Assembly (NCBI RefSeq): GCF_035917995.1
Contig: NZ_CP109131.1
Coordinates: 2,728,001 to 2,792,000, forward strand
Length of the DNA: 64,000 nucleotides
Reading direction: 5' to 3'
DNA from: Streptosporangium sp. NBC_01755
GTDB lineage: Bacteria; Actinomycetota; Actinomycetes; Streptosporangiales; Streptosporangiaceae
The position numbers were made by a program, and so were the translations under genes. Each line of letters opens with the position of its first letter. Positions within the stretch are counted from its first letter, which is position 1. Positions 52,249-60,452 of this stretch are shown here, in pieces. The notes under the pieces are model-generated. The model was not told where the DNA came from, searched no databases, and saw only the letters and a list, made by a program, of their open reading frames with translations.

Positions 52249-53135
52249 AGGTCTGCGGCCCGCTTGATGTCGGTGACAAACGGGGGCTCATCCCGACCTG
52301 CCGCGTACCGGAGGCCGAGATCGCCAAGGCGCGCAACGTGGCGCTCAAGAGTGCGGCGTTCGACGGTGTGGCCGGTCCGTACGATCCGGGGGCCACGGTG
52401 GTCTACGGTCGCCGGACGGCCGTCAAGGTCCAGCACCGCCTGCACGAACGCCTTGGCACCGCGCTGCGGATGGAGTCGATGCGTAAGGCCGCGGGGCTCA
52501 AGTTTCCGGCCCTGCTGGACGCGGGCACCGTGCGGACCCCGTCCGGACCTCGATGGTGGCTCGTCCTGGAAAGGGTCGGCGGCTCACCCGGCGAACGTCC
52601 GACCCCCGCTCAGCAACGCGGCCTGGGCGAGCAGCTTCGCCGCTGGCACGGTGCCGCGGACCAGGGTGGGCTGCGCCTGGACGAGCCTGGTGCTCTCGGG
52701 GTGCTGCTCGGCTCCGCGCGCAACCTCGCGGCCCGCGACTATCCGGCCATCTCCCGGCTGTTCGACCAGGCATGCGCGGGACAGCCGATGGTGGCCATTC
52801 ACGGGGATGTCGCGGTGGGACACAACGCCCTCTTCGAGGGGGACGATCTGCTGGCCGTCCTGAATCCCGGCGCGGTGGAGGTGGGGCCGCCCATGCTCGA
52901 TCTCGCCTGGTGCCTGGCCGTCGACCTGCCGCGCGGCGCTCAGCCGCGCCGGCTGCTGGAGGGGTACGGCACCGACGCGGTCGACCAGGAGGCCCTCGAT
53001 GCCGTACTGCCGCTGATGATCCTGCGCAGGTTGATCGACACCCAGGTGGAGGGCAGCGTCGAGGACTCCCAGTGGCTCGCGGCCTGGCTGTCCGCGAACG
53101 CCCCCGGCCTGCTGCCTCTGGCCTCGGCGCCGTGA
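52245..53135 (+). CDS. Phosphotransferase-fold (APH-like) protein with altered metal residue
   Basis: 296 residues from ATG at 52245, overlapping the upstream stop. The APH/choline-kinase-like fold is visible: VVYGRRTAVKVQHRLHERLG (ATP-binding Lys), the hinge WWLVLERVGGSPG, the catalytic loop IHGDVAVGHNALF (His186, Asp188, Asn194) and LDLAWCLAVDLPRG. The Mg-binding position that is Asp in active kinases reads Asn207 (LAVLNPGAVEVGP, codon AAT), one base from Asp. The enzyme may thus be weak or inactive, or a recent mutant. Substrate unknown. With the amber codon in the preceding gene, the operon looks to be decaying. Confidence 0.75.
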   Translation: MKVCGPLDVGDKRGLIPTCRVPEAEIAKARNVALKSAAFDGVAGPYDPGATVVYGRRTAVKVQHRLHERLGTALRMESMRKAAGLKFPALLDAGTVRTPSGPRWWLVLERVGGSPGERPTPAQQRGLGEQLRRWHGAADQGGLRLDEPGALGVLLGSARNLAARDYPAISRLFDQACAGQPMVAIHGDVAVGHNALFEGDDLLAVLNPGAVEVGPPMLDLAWCLAVDLPRGAQPRRLLEGYGTDAVDQEALDAVLPLMILRRLIDTQVEGSVEDSQWLAAWLSANAPGLLPLASAP

Positions 53136-53891
53136 TCAGAGGTTCAGCCCCGCGCGCTGGGCACATGCCCACGGGATCCACCGATCCCACACATTCGCCG
53201 GTACCGACAGGCGGGTGAGCAGCTCGGGTTCGTCGTCTCGCGCGTAGAAGCGGTTCAGCCCGTCGAACAGCGCGAGCGCGTATCCGGCCGCCAGCAGTTC
53301 CGGCTCCCAGTCCTGGTGGCTCGGCTCGGGTGAGCCCGGCACGGTCGCCTCGGCCACCACCACCCGGGGACGCCAGAAGCCCAGGTCGGCCGAGGCCAGC
53401 ACCGCCGCCTCCCGCCCTTCCACATCCACCTTCAGCAGATCGAACCCCGGTGACGCGTACGCGACCAGGATCGACTCCAGGGTCACCACGGTGACCTCCA
53501 GCTCCGCCACGTCGGCGCCGCCTCGAACATGTTCTGCGGCGATCGCCGACTCCAAGGTGCTCAACCCGAGCATGTCCTCGGGGCTGCCCTCGGGCAGGAT
53601 CCGGTAGAAGGTCGCCGTACCCGGCTCGGTGTCCACAGCGACCCGCAGGTTCACATCCTCCGGCCGCTGCCGCCGCAGCCGCTCGAACCGCTCGGGCAGC
53701 GGCTCGACGTTCACGCCCCGCCAGCCCAGCCGATCGACCAGGTTCTTCGTCAGTGACCCGCGAACCGGATCCCCCGCTCCGACATCCACAAAGAACCCCG
53801 CCCGACGATCGGCGAACGCCCGCACCAACACCACGTCCTCGGCATTCTGCCCGTACGCCACCAGCCGGAACCGCTCGTCGCCATGGCCCAT
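53136..53891 (-). CDS. FkbM-family methyltransferase
   Basis: 251 residues. FkbM features: FRLVAYGQNAEDVVLVRAFA at the start, the SAM loop GFFVDVGAGDPVRGSLTKNL, NVEPLPERFERLRRQRPEDV, and the FDLLKVDVEGREAAVLASAD motif that defines the family, followed by RPRVVVAEATVPGS. These enzymes O-methylate hydroxyl groups of sugars, polyketides or other metabolites. The long C-terminal region (GYALALFDGLNRFYARDDEP) is typical of the cell-surface-sugar-associated type. It converges with the phosphotransferase gene and ends directly at it; no glycosyltransferase adjoins. Confidence 0.9.
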   Translation of the reverse strand: MGHGDERFRLVAYGQNAEDVVLVRAFADRRAGFFVDVGAGDPVRGSLTKNLVDRLGWRGVNVEPLPERFERLRRQRPEDVNLRVAVDTEPGTATFYRILPEGSPEDMLGLSTLESAIAAEHVRGGADVAELEVTVVTLESILVAYASPGFDLLKVDVEGREAAVLASADLGFWRPRVVVAEATVPGSPEPSHQDWEPELLAAGYALALFDGLNRFYARDDEPELLTRLSVPANVWDRWIPWACAQRAGLNL

Positions 53892-54117
53892 CCCCCGATG
53901 TAAACCCCCGGTCGGCCTGCCGTACAGCCACCATCGACGACCACAGATCTGACCAGCCTTTATCGGTCGTGACAGGCAGGAACCCCGTCCTCCAGGACGC
54001 CGACCGCAAACAGGATCAGTCGGCGCCGCGGTCCAGCGCGTAGCGCAGGTAGAAGTCAGGCTTAGCCAGGTAGCGGCGCCAGTGGTCGACCTTCACGTGC
54101 TGCGTGGCGTCACTGAC

Positions 54118-54450
54118 GCGGCCGGAGTGCCTGGCCACGTCCTCAGCGCGCTGATCGCTCCGGCGGCTACGGTGGCTGCAACGATGGGCCAGCTCGCAAA
54201 GAAAGACCCGATGCGCCGCCGCACCCTGCTGTCCGCCGCCGGACTCGCTGTCCCCGCTCATCTGCTGTCCAGACTCGATGACGCGCTGGCCGTGCTGCCG
54301 GCAACCTCCAGCCCTCCGCTACCCGCGCAGATCACCTCTCGCCTGGCACGGGCCCGCGCCGGCTTCGACACCGGCGATCTGGCCCGGCTTGTCGCCGAGC
54401 TGCCCGACATCCTCGCCCTGGCCCACGAAGCGGCGGAAGCACCAGAGGCG
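54118..54450 (+). pseudogene. Internal fragment of an XRE-TPR-type regulator
   Basis: Reads KKDPMRRRTLLSAAGLAVPA, HLLSRLDDALAVLP, RLARARAGFDTGDLARLVAE and LPDILALAHEAAEA, the linker and first helical repeats of a common actinomycete regulator. The HTH before it and the repeats after it are missing; at about 54450 the text becomes antisense of the serine hydrolase gene. Confidence 0.65.
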
Positions 54451-55890
54451 ACGGCCGAGCGCGACCGCCCCGAGCACGCAGCAGGAGAGGCAGAAGAGCG
54501 CCAGCAGCGGCAGCAGCCAGGCGGTGACGATCCAGTACTGGAAGCTGAACGCCCCCCAGATCAGCGTCGGCAGCACCGCGCCCAGCACCGTCACCAGGGC
54601 AAGGGGCACGAGCCGCAGAACCAGCCTCGGCCGGCGCGCCGCGCGGCGTCGCGAGGCCCAGCGGCGCGCTCGGACAACCGCGGTGACCAGCAGTGCGACC
54701 ATCCCCACCGTGAGCCCGAGCAGGACCGCGTTCACGACGGTGAGCGGGTTGCTCATCGGCGTTGCCGGTGCCCCGATCCGTTCGGCGAGAAGGTTGGTCG
54801 AGAGCAGGCTGGGGTCGCCGCCGCTGTTGGTGAGGACGAGGGCGGCCACACCGGTCTTGGGCGAGAAGACCATGTCCCCGGTCCACGTCGCCAGTGTTCC
54901 GCCGTGGCCGATCACCGACGGCGGGGCGTCTGCTGCGACGGGGCGGGACTGCCAGCCGAGGGCGTAGTCGCCGGCCTTCGGCTGGACGGTGTGCGACTCG
55001 GCCAGGGAGCCGGCACTCAGCAGGTCCGCACCGAGGCTTCCCTGGTTGAACCTCAGCCACCGCACCATGTCGTCCAGAGTCGAGATCACCCCGCCGTTGC
55101 CGACGCAGAACCCCGGCATCTCCGGTGCCGCGACGGCGACCCCGAGAACGACCTCGTACCCGGACGGCAGGCCCTCGGCACGATCGGAACACCCCAGCGT
55201 CGAGCCGGTGCCGGTCATGCCCAGCGGCGTGAACAGCTCGGTGTGGAGGAAGGCGTCGAAGGACTTCCCCGACACCACCTCGACGATCCTCGCCGCGATC
55301 GAGTAGTTGGTGTTGTGGTACTCCGAGCGGGTGCCCGGATCGGCGGCCAGGGTCTTGTCGGCCAGCCCGGCCACGATTTCCTGCGCGCTGCGCGAAGGCG
55401 GGAACACGTACTCGTTGTTCGTGCTGTTCGACAGCCCCGAGGTGTGGCTGAGGATCTGGCGCACGGTGATCCCGGTGAAGCGCGGATCGGCCATCCTGAA
55501 GTCGGGCAGGATCTTGACGACCGGGTCGTCCAGGGAGACGCGGTCACGATCGACCAGCAGCATGATCGCCGCCGCCGTCATCGACTTGCTCATCGACGCG
55601 ATCCGGAACCGTGTCCGAGCCGTCACCGCGTTGCCGTCCCCGTCCCGGCCGCGGACGATCGTCTCGACCGACGACCCGTCGATCACGGCCGCCGCGACAC
55701 CCGGCGTGCCGTAGACGGAGCGGTAGTCGTCGACCAGCCGTTCGCCGGTGGCATGGGCCGGTGCCGTCCAGCCGAGCAGCACGGCGACGAGCACACCGCC
55801 GAGGACGAGGAGGGAGGTCACCCGAGGAAAGCGCAGACGTAGGAAATGCACGACGTCGAACCTAGGCCGGGCGTCACCGGCCGACATCAC
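54319..55890 (-). CDS. Membrane-anchored serine hydrolase (class C beta-lactamase-like), 3' end replaced
   Basis: 523 residues. An N-terminal hydrophobic segment (VTSLLVLGGVLVAVLLGWTA) exports the protein. The catalytic SxxK is Ser99-Met-Ser-Lys102 (ASMSKSMT), the YxN region is YHNTNYS near 191-196, and IGHGGT supplies the KTG-like box. LSHTSGLSN and ELFTPLGMTGTGS are typical. Two to three membrane helices follow (VVNAVLLGLTVGMVALLVTA, LVLRLVPLALVTVLGAVLPT, TAWLLPLLALFCLSCCVLGA). The last 40 or so residues are antisense of the regulator fragment at 54118-54450, so the true 3' end is lost. The catalytic domain should remain intact. Relatives are peptidases or esterases of unclear substrate. 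Confidence 0.85.
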   Translation of the reverse strand: MMSAGDARPRFDVVHFLRLRFPRVTSLLVLGGVLVAVLLGWTAPAHATGERLVDDYRSVYGTPGVAAAVIDGSSVETIVRGRDGDGNAVTARTRFRIASMSKSMTAAAIMLLVDRDRVSLDDPVVKILPDFRMADPRFTGITVRQILSHTSGLSNSTNNEYVFPPSRSAQEIVAGLADKTLAADPGTRSEYHNTNYSIAARIVEVVSGKSFDAFLHTELFTPLGMTGTGSTLGCSDRAEGLPSGYEVVLGVAVAAPEMPGFCVGNGGVISTLDDMVRWLRFNQGSLGADLLSAGSLAESHTVQPKAGDYALGWQSRPVAADAPPSVIGHGGTLATWTGDMVFSPKTGVAALVLTNSGGDPSLLSTNLLAERIGAPATPMSNPLTVVNAVLLGLTVGMVALLVTAVVRARRWASRRRAARRPRLVLRLVPLALVTVLGAVLPTLIWGAFSFQYWIVTAWLLPLLALFCLSCCVLGAVALGRRLWCFRRFVGQGEDVGQLGDKPGQIAGVEAGAGPCQARGDLRG

Positions 55891-55929
55891 CCCAAGGGGT
55901 GAGACGGCACCACCCGGCAGGATGGAATC

Positions 55930-56592
55930 TCAGTCAGGCAGATCGTTGCGACCCACAAGCCCGTTCTCGTACGCGTGGATCACCGCGTGCACGCGGTCGC
56001 GCAGGTTCAGTTTCTGCAGGACGGCCCGGACGTGCGACTTCACCGTGTTCTCGCTCAGCACCAGTTCCGCGCAGATCTCGCTGTTGGACCTGCCGCGGGC
56101 GAGCAGGCCGAAGATCTCGACCTCGCGTGGGGTGAGGCCGTCCAGGGCTGCCGTCCTCCGCATCGGCACCTGCCGTACGAGATCGAGGATCGTCGCGGCC
56201 ACCCCCGGGGCCAGCGCCGACGTCCCGGAGGCGACGTCACACACGGCCTGGGCCAGGGCGGCGGGCCGGACGTCCTTGGTCAGGTAGCCGCTCGCGCCGG
56301 CCCGGATGGCGGCCACGACCAGTTCGTCATCATCGAAGGTCGTCAGCATGAGCACCCGGGCCGCCGGTGCGATCCTGACGATCTCCGCCGTGGCGGCGAC
56401 CCCGTCCATGCGCGGCATGCGGATGTCCATCAGTACCACGTCCAGGCGGTGCCGCCGGACGACCTCGATCGCGTCGCTGCCGTTCGCGACGTCGTGGGTG
56501 ACCTCGATGCGCTCGTCGGCCGACAGCACCGTACGGAGCGAGGCCCGCAACAGCTCCTGATCGTCGACGAGCATGACACGGATCCCGGTCAC
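55930..56592 (-). CDS. NarL/LuxR-type response regulator
   Basis: 220 residues. The receiver domain (1-120) has Asp10-Asp11 in VMLVDDQELLRASL, the phospho-acceptor Asp56 in VVLMDIRMPRMDG, TTFDDDELVVAAIRAGASGY and the Lys of LTKDV. The LuxR-type HTH (about 150-215) reads LTPREVEIFGLLARGRSNSE, ICAELVLSENTVKSHV and LNLRDRVHAVIHAYE. It is downstream of the histidine kinase on the same strand with a 51-base gap, so the two form one operon and one two-component system. The neighbouring serine hydrolase, on the same strand after it, is a possible target. Confidence 0.95.
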   Translation of the reverse strand: MTGIRVMLVDDQELLRASLRTVLSADERIEVTHDVANGSDAIEVVRRHRLDVVLMDIRMPRMDGVAATAEIVRIAPAARVLMLTTFDDDELVVAAIRAGASGYLTKDVRPAALAQAVCDVASGTSALAPGVAATILDLVRQVPMRRTAALDGLTPREVEIFGLLARGRSNSEICAELVLSENTVKSHVRAVLQKLNLRDRVHAVIHAYENGLVGRNDLPD

Positions 56593-56643
56593 GAGACCTC
56601 CTTCGTCGGCCTCATGACCAAGGTGCTGTGCTTGCTGATTCCC

Positions 56644-57888
56644 TCACTTCGTTCGGTCATTCCCCTCCTTCGTGGGGAGCCGCGTCTGCAGCACCCACCC
56701 GTCGTCCCCGTCGTCGATCGACAGGGTGCCGCCGGCGGTACGCACACGTTCCTCGATCCCCATCAAGCCGGTCCCCGGGCTGCCGACGTCGCGAAGCGCC
56801 TTGCCGCCGTCGTCGCGCACCTCCACCACCACCTCGGCCGGGGTCCAGCGCAGGCGAACGGTCACCTCGACCGGTGGTTCGAGGTGGCGCAGCGCGTTGG
56901 TGATGCCCTCCTGCACGGTACGAACCGCCGCGACCTCGGCACTCAGGCTCAGTGGCCGTCGCTCACCCACCTCCGCGAACGTCACCGCATGGAGCGGGCT
57001 CGCCGCCGAGGCCACGAGGTCAGGGAGGGCATCGAGCGAGATCGGGACCTGTCTGGGCCGGGAATCGGCGCGCGGCGCCACGGTGGCCGGGCCCAAGGTG
57101 GCCAGCATCGCTCGCAGACCTTGGTGGGCGTCCCGGCCGGCCTCGGCGATGTCGCCGAGTTCGCGGCGGGTCGCCGGATCCGCCGTCGTCACCGCCGTGG
57201 CATCGATCCGCGCGACCATGACGGTGACCGTGTGGGCGATCACGTCGTGCAGGTCGCGGCGGATGCCGGCCCGTGCGTCCGCGACCGCCGCGGCCAGTCG
57301 TTCGCTCTCGGCTCGTCGGCCGGCCTCGTGCCTGCGGCGTACCAGCAGGGCCGCAAGCCACACACCGCCGACCACGAGCATCAGCAGCCCGCCCTCGACC
57401 AGGCGGGTCCACCCAGGGATGTCAGGGAGCAGCCGGGCCCACGCCACCAGCTCGGTGAGGACGATCCCGAGTGCGGCGACGGCCAACGCAACCACCGAGG
57501 ACCTGACCGAGACCCGGCTGGTCAGCCGCCACAACGTCAGGGGGAAGCACGCAGCCGAGGGCAGCATGGTCGGTGACCAACCCAGGGAGGGCGTCGTCAC
57601 CAGGACGAGCATTGCCAGCGCGCCGATCGCGTACCCCACCCACGGCCGTCGATGGGCCACCACCGCTCCCACATGGAGCAGGACGGCAGCACCCGCCGCG
57701 GCGAAGATCTGCCACAGGTCCGCGCCGAGGTGCCGGACGCCCACCAGGATGATCGCCGTCAGGAGAGCCAGGACCACGTGCGCCACCACCGTCGTCGCCG
57801 GCCATGTGCTCCGGCGCTGGGAGGCTGTCACGGTCGTCGCCTTCCGGTGGGCTCGTGGTGGGGAGCCGTGCCTGGCTCGACGTGCCAC
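56644..57888 (-). CDS. Sensor histidine kinase (NarL-partner type)
   Basis: 414 residues. Several N-terminal membrane helices (VVAHVVLALLTAIILVGVRH, IFAAAGAAVLLHVGAVVAHR, IGALAMLVLVTTPSLGW, SSVVALAVAALGIVLTELVA, LVEGGLLMLVVGGVWLAALL) are followed by the dimerisation H box IRRDLHDVIAHTVTVMVARI with His214, and an HATPase with the N region VQEGITNALRHLEPPVEVTV, VVVEVRDDGG and GTGLMGIEERV. This is the HisKA_3 class that pairs with NarL-type regulators. There is no large extracellular loop, so it likely senses the membrane or an internal cue. It is upstream of the response regulator gene. Confidence 0.95.
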   Translation of the reverse strand: MARRARHGSPPRAHRKATTVTASQRRSTWPATTVVAHVVLALLTAIILVGVRHLGADLWQIFAAAGAAVLLHVGAVVAHRRPWVGYAIGALAMLVLVTTPSLGWSPTMLPSAACFPLTLWRLTSRVSVRSSVVALAVAALGIVLTELVAWARLLPDIPGWTRLVEGGLLMLVVGGVWLAALLVRRRHEAGRRAESERLAAAVADARAGIRRDLHDVIAHTVTVMVARIDATAVTTADPATRRELGDIAEAGRDAHQGLRAMLATLGPATVAPRADSRPRQVPISLDALPDLVASAASPLHAVTFAEVGERRPLSLSAEVAAVRTVQEGITNALRHLEPPVEVTVRLRWTPAEVVVEVRDDGGKALRDVGSPGTGLMGIEERVRTAGGTLSIDDGDDGWVLQTRLPTKEGNDRTK

Positions 57889-58029
57889 AGGATAGCCAGC
57901 AGCGGTGCCAGGCGGTACGCGCGGCGGCGAGAATGCGACCGTACGTGGCGAAACAGATGACCGGATCGGTCAGGAATCGATCAGGAATCGAGAAGCGCAG
58001 GTCACGGAGCCGCACCTAGCCTGGTCGTC

Positions 58030-58440
58030 ATGGACATCACCATTCACACGAGCTTCCTCCCGCATGACGACCCGGACGCGTCCCTTGCCTTCTACCGCGA
58101 CGTCCTCGGCTTCGAGGTCCGCAACGATGTCGGACAGGGCAAGATGCGCTGGATCACGGTCGGCCCCGTCGGCCAGCCCAGCACGTCCATTCTCCTGGCG
58201 CCGCCGACCGCCGACCCCGGGCTCACCGAGGACGAGCGCCGCACCATCGCCGAGATGATGGCCAAGGGCACCTACGGCTGGATCCTGCTGGCCACCCGGG
58301 ACCTCGACGGCACTTTCGGGAAGGTGCAGACCGGCGGCGCCGAGGTCGTCCAGGAGCCGACCGAGCAGCCGTACGGCATCCGCGACTGCGCCTTCCGCGA
58401 TCCCGCGGGCAACATGGTCCGCATCCAGGAGCTTCGCTGA
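58030..58440 (+). CDS. VOC (glyoxalase/bleomycin-resistance-like) protein
   Basis: 136 residues. Two beta-alpha-beta-beta-beta units: MDITIHTSFLPHDDPDASLA, FYRDVLGFEVRNDVGQGKMR, WITVGPVGQPSTSILLAPPT, then GWILLATRDLDGTFGKVQTG and YGIRDCAFRDPAGNMVRIQE. His and Glu positions at the strand ends could bind a metal. It is followed after 84 bases by an AraC-type regulator on the same strand, a frequent actinomycete pair in which the VOC gene is the likely target. Substrate unknown. Confidence 0.9.
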   Translation: MDITIHTSFLPHDDPDASLAFYRDVLGFEVRNDVGQGKMRWITVGPVGQPSTSILLAPPTADPGLTEDERRTIAEMMAKGTYGWILLATRDLDGTFGKVQTGGAEVVQEPTEQPYGIRDCAFRDPAGNMVRIQELR

Positions 58441-58523
58441 GCCGTCCGGTCATCGGACACCTCGCCGCCTACCTCGGCATGCGACCTGGGTGCTCGCGGA
58501 CATCGACGAAAAGGAGTTCTCTC

Positions 58524-58988
58524 ATGTGTCACCCCTCGTGGGGGCGCGCACGCGCCGAGGCGCAGCGCCTGGGCGACCTCGCGCGACTGCGCCGTGTCCG
58601 CGACCGGATCGACCGGGAGTACGCGCAGCCGCTGAACGTCGAGGCGCTCGCCCGCGGCGTGAACATGTCCGCCGGGCACCTCAGCCGCCAGTTCCGGCTG
58701 GCCTACGGCGAGTCGCCGTACGCGTACCTGATGACGCGTCGCATCGAGCGCGCGGCGGCGCTGCTGCGTCATGGCGACCTCAGCGTCACCGAGGTCTGCT
58801 TCGCGGTCGGCTGCTCATCGCTGGGCACCTTCAGCACCCGCTTCACCGAGCTGGTCGGCATGCCGCCCAGCGTCTACCGGCGCCGCGCGGCGGGCGTTGC
58901 GGCGGGGATGCCGCCGTGTGTGGCGAAACAGGTGACAAGACCGGTCAGGAATCAGGAAGCGCCGGTCATCGAGCCGCAACCAGCGTGA
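58524..58988 (+). CDS. AraC-family regulator, minimal type
   Basis: 154 residues from ATG at 58524 with AAGGAG upstream. It is little more than the two-HTH AraC DNA-binding domain: RRVRDRIDREYAQPLNVEAL, ARGVNMSAGHLSRQFRLAYG, SPYAYLMTRRIERAAALLRH, LSVTEVCFAVGCSSLGTFST and RFTELVGMPPSVYRRR. No ligand-binding N-terminal domain is present, as usual for the AraC proteins that accompany VOC genes. The C-terminal tail of about 30 residues is variable. Confidence 0.92.
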   Translation: MCHPSWGRARAEAQRLGDLARLRRVRDRIDREYAQPLNVEALARGVNMSAGHLSRQFRLAYGESPYAYLMTRRIERAAALLRHGDLSVTEVCFAVGCSSLGTFSTRFTELVGMPPSVYRRRAAGVAAGMPPCVAKQVTRPVRNQEAPVIEPQPA

Positions 58989-58993
58989 CGGCC

Positions 58994-59154
58994 ATGGCAT
59001 CCATCGAATCCGTCACCCTCGACGTGGCCGACCCCGTGCAGGCGCCGTGCCCTTGCCAAGGACGTCGGCGTCTCTCCCGACGGCACCGGATCGCACCGGC
59101 TCATGATCGGTGGCGATGCCGGGCCTTTCACCGACCCGGACGGGTTCGCCGTCC
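58994..59154 (+). pseudogene. VOC gene with large internal deletion
   Basis: Starts MASIESVTLDVADPVQ, a VOC N terminus, then in another frame reads RALAKDVGVSPDGTGSHRLM and IGGDAGPFTDPDGFA, the C-terminal end of a known tandem VOC protein family. Everything between, well over 100 residues, is missing. In-frame tandem repeats follow immediately. Confidence 0.7.
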
Positions 59155-59160
59155 ACCACG

Positions 59161-59277
59161 GTGAGCATCGGCTTGCCGGGTTCGCACGGCACCGTGACGG
59201 TGAGCATCGGCTTGCCAGGTTCGCACGGCACCGTGACGGTGAGCATCGGCTTGCCGGGTTCGCACGGCACCGTGACG
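59161..59277 (+). repeat. 39-bp tandem repeat, three copies
   Basis: Unit begins GTGAGCATCGGCTTGCCGGG and ends CACCGTGACG; copies at 59161, 59200 and 59239, with one base differing in the second. The length is a multiple of three, so every frame gives a 13-residue repeat, for example VSIGLPGSHGTVT. Confidence 0.95.
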
Positions 59278-59305
59278 GTGAGACGGAGCGGGACCTCCCG
59301 GACGC

Positions 59306-59413
59306 GATCCGGCACAGAGGGACGCGCTACCTCCCGGTCGCGATCCGGCACAGAGGGACGCGCTACCTCCCGGTCGTGGTCCGGCACAGAGGGACGCGCT
59401 ACCTCCCGGTCGT
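59306..59413 (+). repeat. 36-bp tandem repeat, three copies
   Basis: Unit begins GATCCGGCACAGAGGGACGC and ends CTCCCGGTCG-N; copies at 59306, 59342 and 59378, the third starting GGTCC. The length is again divisible by three. The array overlaps the 3' end of the SDR gene on the other strand. Confidence 0.92.
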
Positions 59414-60154
59414 GGTCCGGCCCGGCCAGTCACCGTACCGGGTCCCGCCGAGAATCGCGTCGCCGTCCGGCACCAGGGTCCCCTCGCCCAGCTCGGCTCC
59501 GAAGTAGCGCGCGTGCGGGTCGGTGACCACCTCACGCGGATCCTCCCAGGCGGCCAGGGCCTCGGTGAAGAACTCGTCCATCCGGAACCGCTCGGGCCCG
59601 GCGACCTCGACCCTCCCGTTCAACGGCGACCCCACCGAGACCCTGCCGACCACCTGGGCGACCTCGTCACCCGCGATGGGCTGGAAGAGCACGGGTGCCA
59701 TCCGAACCGTGCCGCCGTCGGTGGCCGCGTCGGCGATGCTCCGGGCGAACTCGAAGAACTGCGTCGCGTGCACGATCGAGTACGGGATCGAGGAGTCCTC
59801 GATCAGCTTCTCCTGCGCGATCTTCGCCCGGAAGTAGCCGCTCTCGGGCAGCCGCTCAGTCCCCACCACCGACAGCGCGACGTGGTGGCCGACGCCTGCC
59901 GACGCCTCCGCGGCGAGCAGGTTGCGGGTGGAGGTCTCGAAGAACTCCAGTACCGCGGCGTCCTCGAAGGACGGGGAGTTCGACACGTCGATCACCACCT
60001 GCGCCCCGGCCAGCGCCTCGGCGAGTCCTTCGCCGGTGAGGGTGTTGACGCCGGTGCGCGGTGATGCCGCCACCGCCTCGTGGCCGTGCTCGCCGAGTTT
60101 CGTCACGAGCTTCGACCCGATCAGGCCGGTGCCGCCGATTACCACGATCTTCAT
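59399..60154 (-). CDS. NAD(P)-binding (atypical SDR/NmrA-like) protein
   Basis: 251 residues from ATG at 60154. The Rossmann loop reads MKIVVIGGTGLIGSKLVTKL (GGTGxxG), followed by ASPRTGVNTLTGEGLAEALA, VVIDVSNSPSFEDAAVLEFF, HHVALSVVGTERLPESGYFR with Lys and Tyr-like positions, and YSIVHATQFFEFARSIADAA. Members of this family act as NADPH sensors or quinone/nitroreductase-like proteins; catalysis is uncertain. The last 15 or so residues (GDWPGRTTTGR) lie inside the 36-bp repeat array, so the natural C terminus may have been altered. Confidence 0.85.
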   Translation of the reverse strand: MKIVVIGGTGLIGSKLVTKLGEHGHEAVAASPRTGVNTLTGEGLAEALAGAQVVIDVSNSPSFEDAAVLEFFETSTRNLLAAEASAGVGHHVALSVVGTERLPESGYFRAKIAQEKLIEDSSIPYSIVHATQFFEFARSIADAATDGGTVRMAPVLFQPIAGDEVAQVVGRVSVGSPLNGRVEVAGPERFRMDEFFTEALAAWEDPREVVTDPHARYFGAELGEGTLVPDGDAILGGTRYGDWPGRTTTGR

Positions 60155-60452
60155 GACAAGCCTTCCTGTCCTCTGGGGCATCCGTTGCCACCCGGTCGCC
60201 GGCTGGGACGGGGCGGCCCTCTGGCCTGTGACAGCTCCGGCGAGATTCCTCGGATTGCGGATCCCCGGCGCCGAGGTGTCACAAACCGCGACGCTGTCCC
60301 GCCTTTCGGTAAGGCGGATCCATGACGCGAGCCGGGAGGGGCAGCACCACCACCCCCTCAACCGGGCGAAACCGCCGTACCCCTGTGAAGCGCTCCGGCG
60401 TGGAAAACCCGCGGCACCCATGGATTCCTCGGGCGCGGGCACGATCCGGGGC

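Noticed and set aside
54082..55842. Long plus-strand open frame of 586 codons
   Set aside because: Only its first 110 or so codons look coding (regulator fragment); the rest is antisense of the serine hydrolase and is Arg/His/Asp-rich.
55975..57576. Long plus-strand open frame opposite the two-component genes
   Set aside because: It is antisense to a clear histidine kinase and response regulator and has no domain of its own.
59161..59413. CRISPR-like repeats
   Set aside because: The 39- and 36-bp units are head-to-tail without unique spacers, and there are no cas genes.
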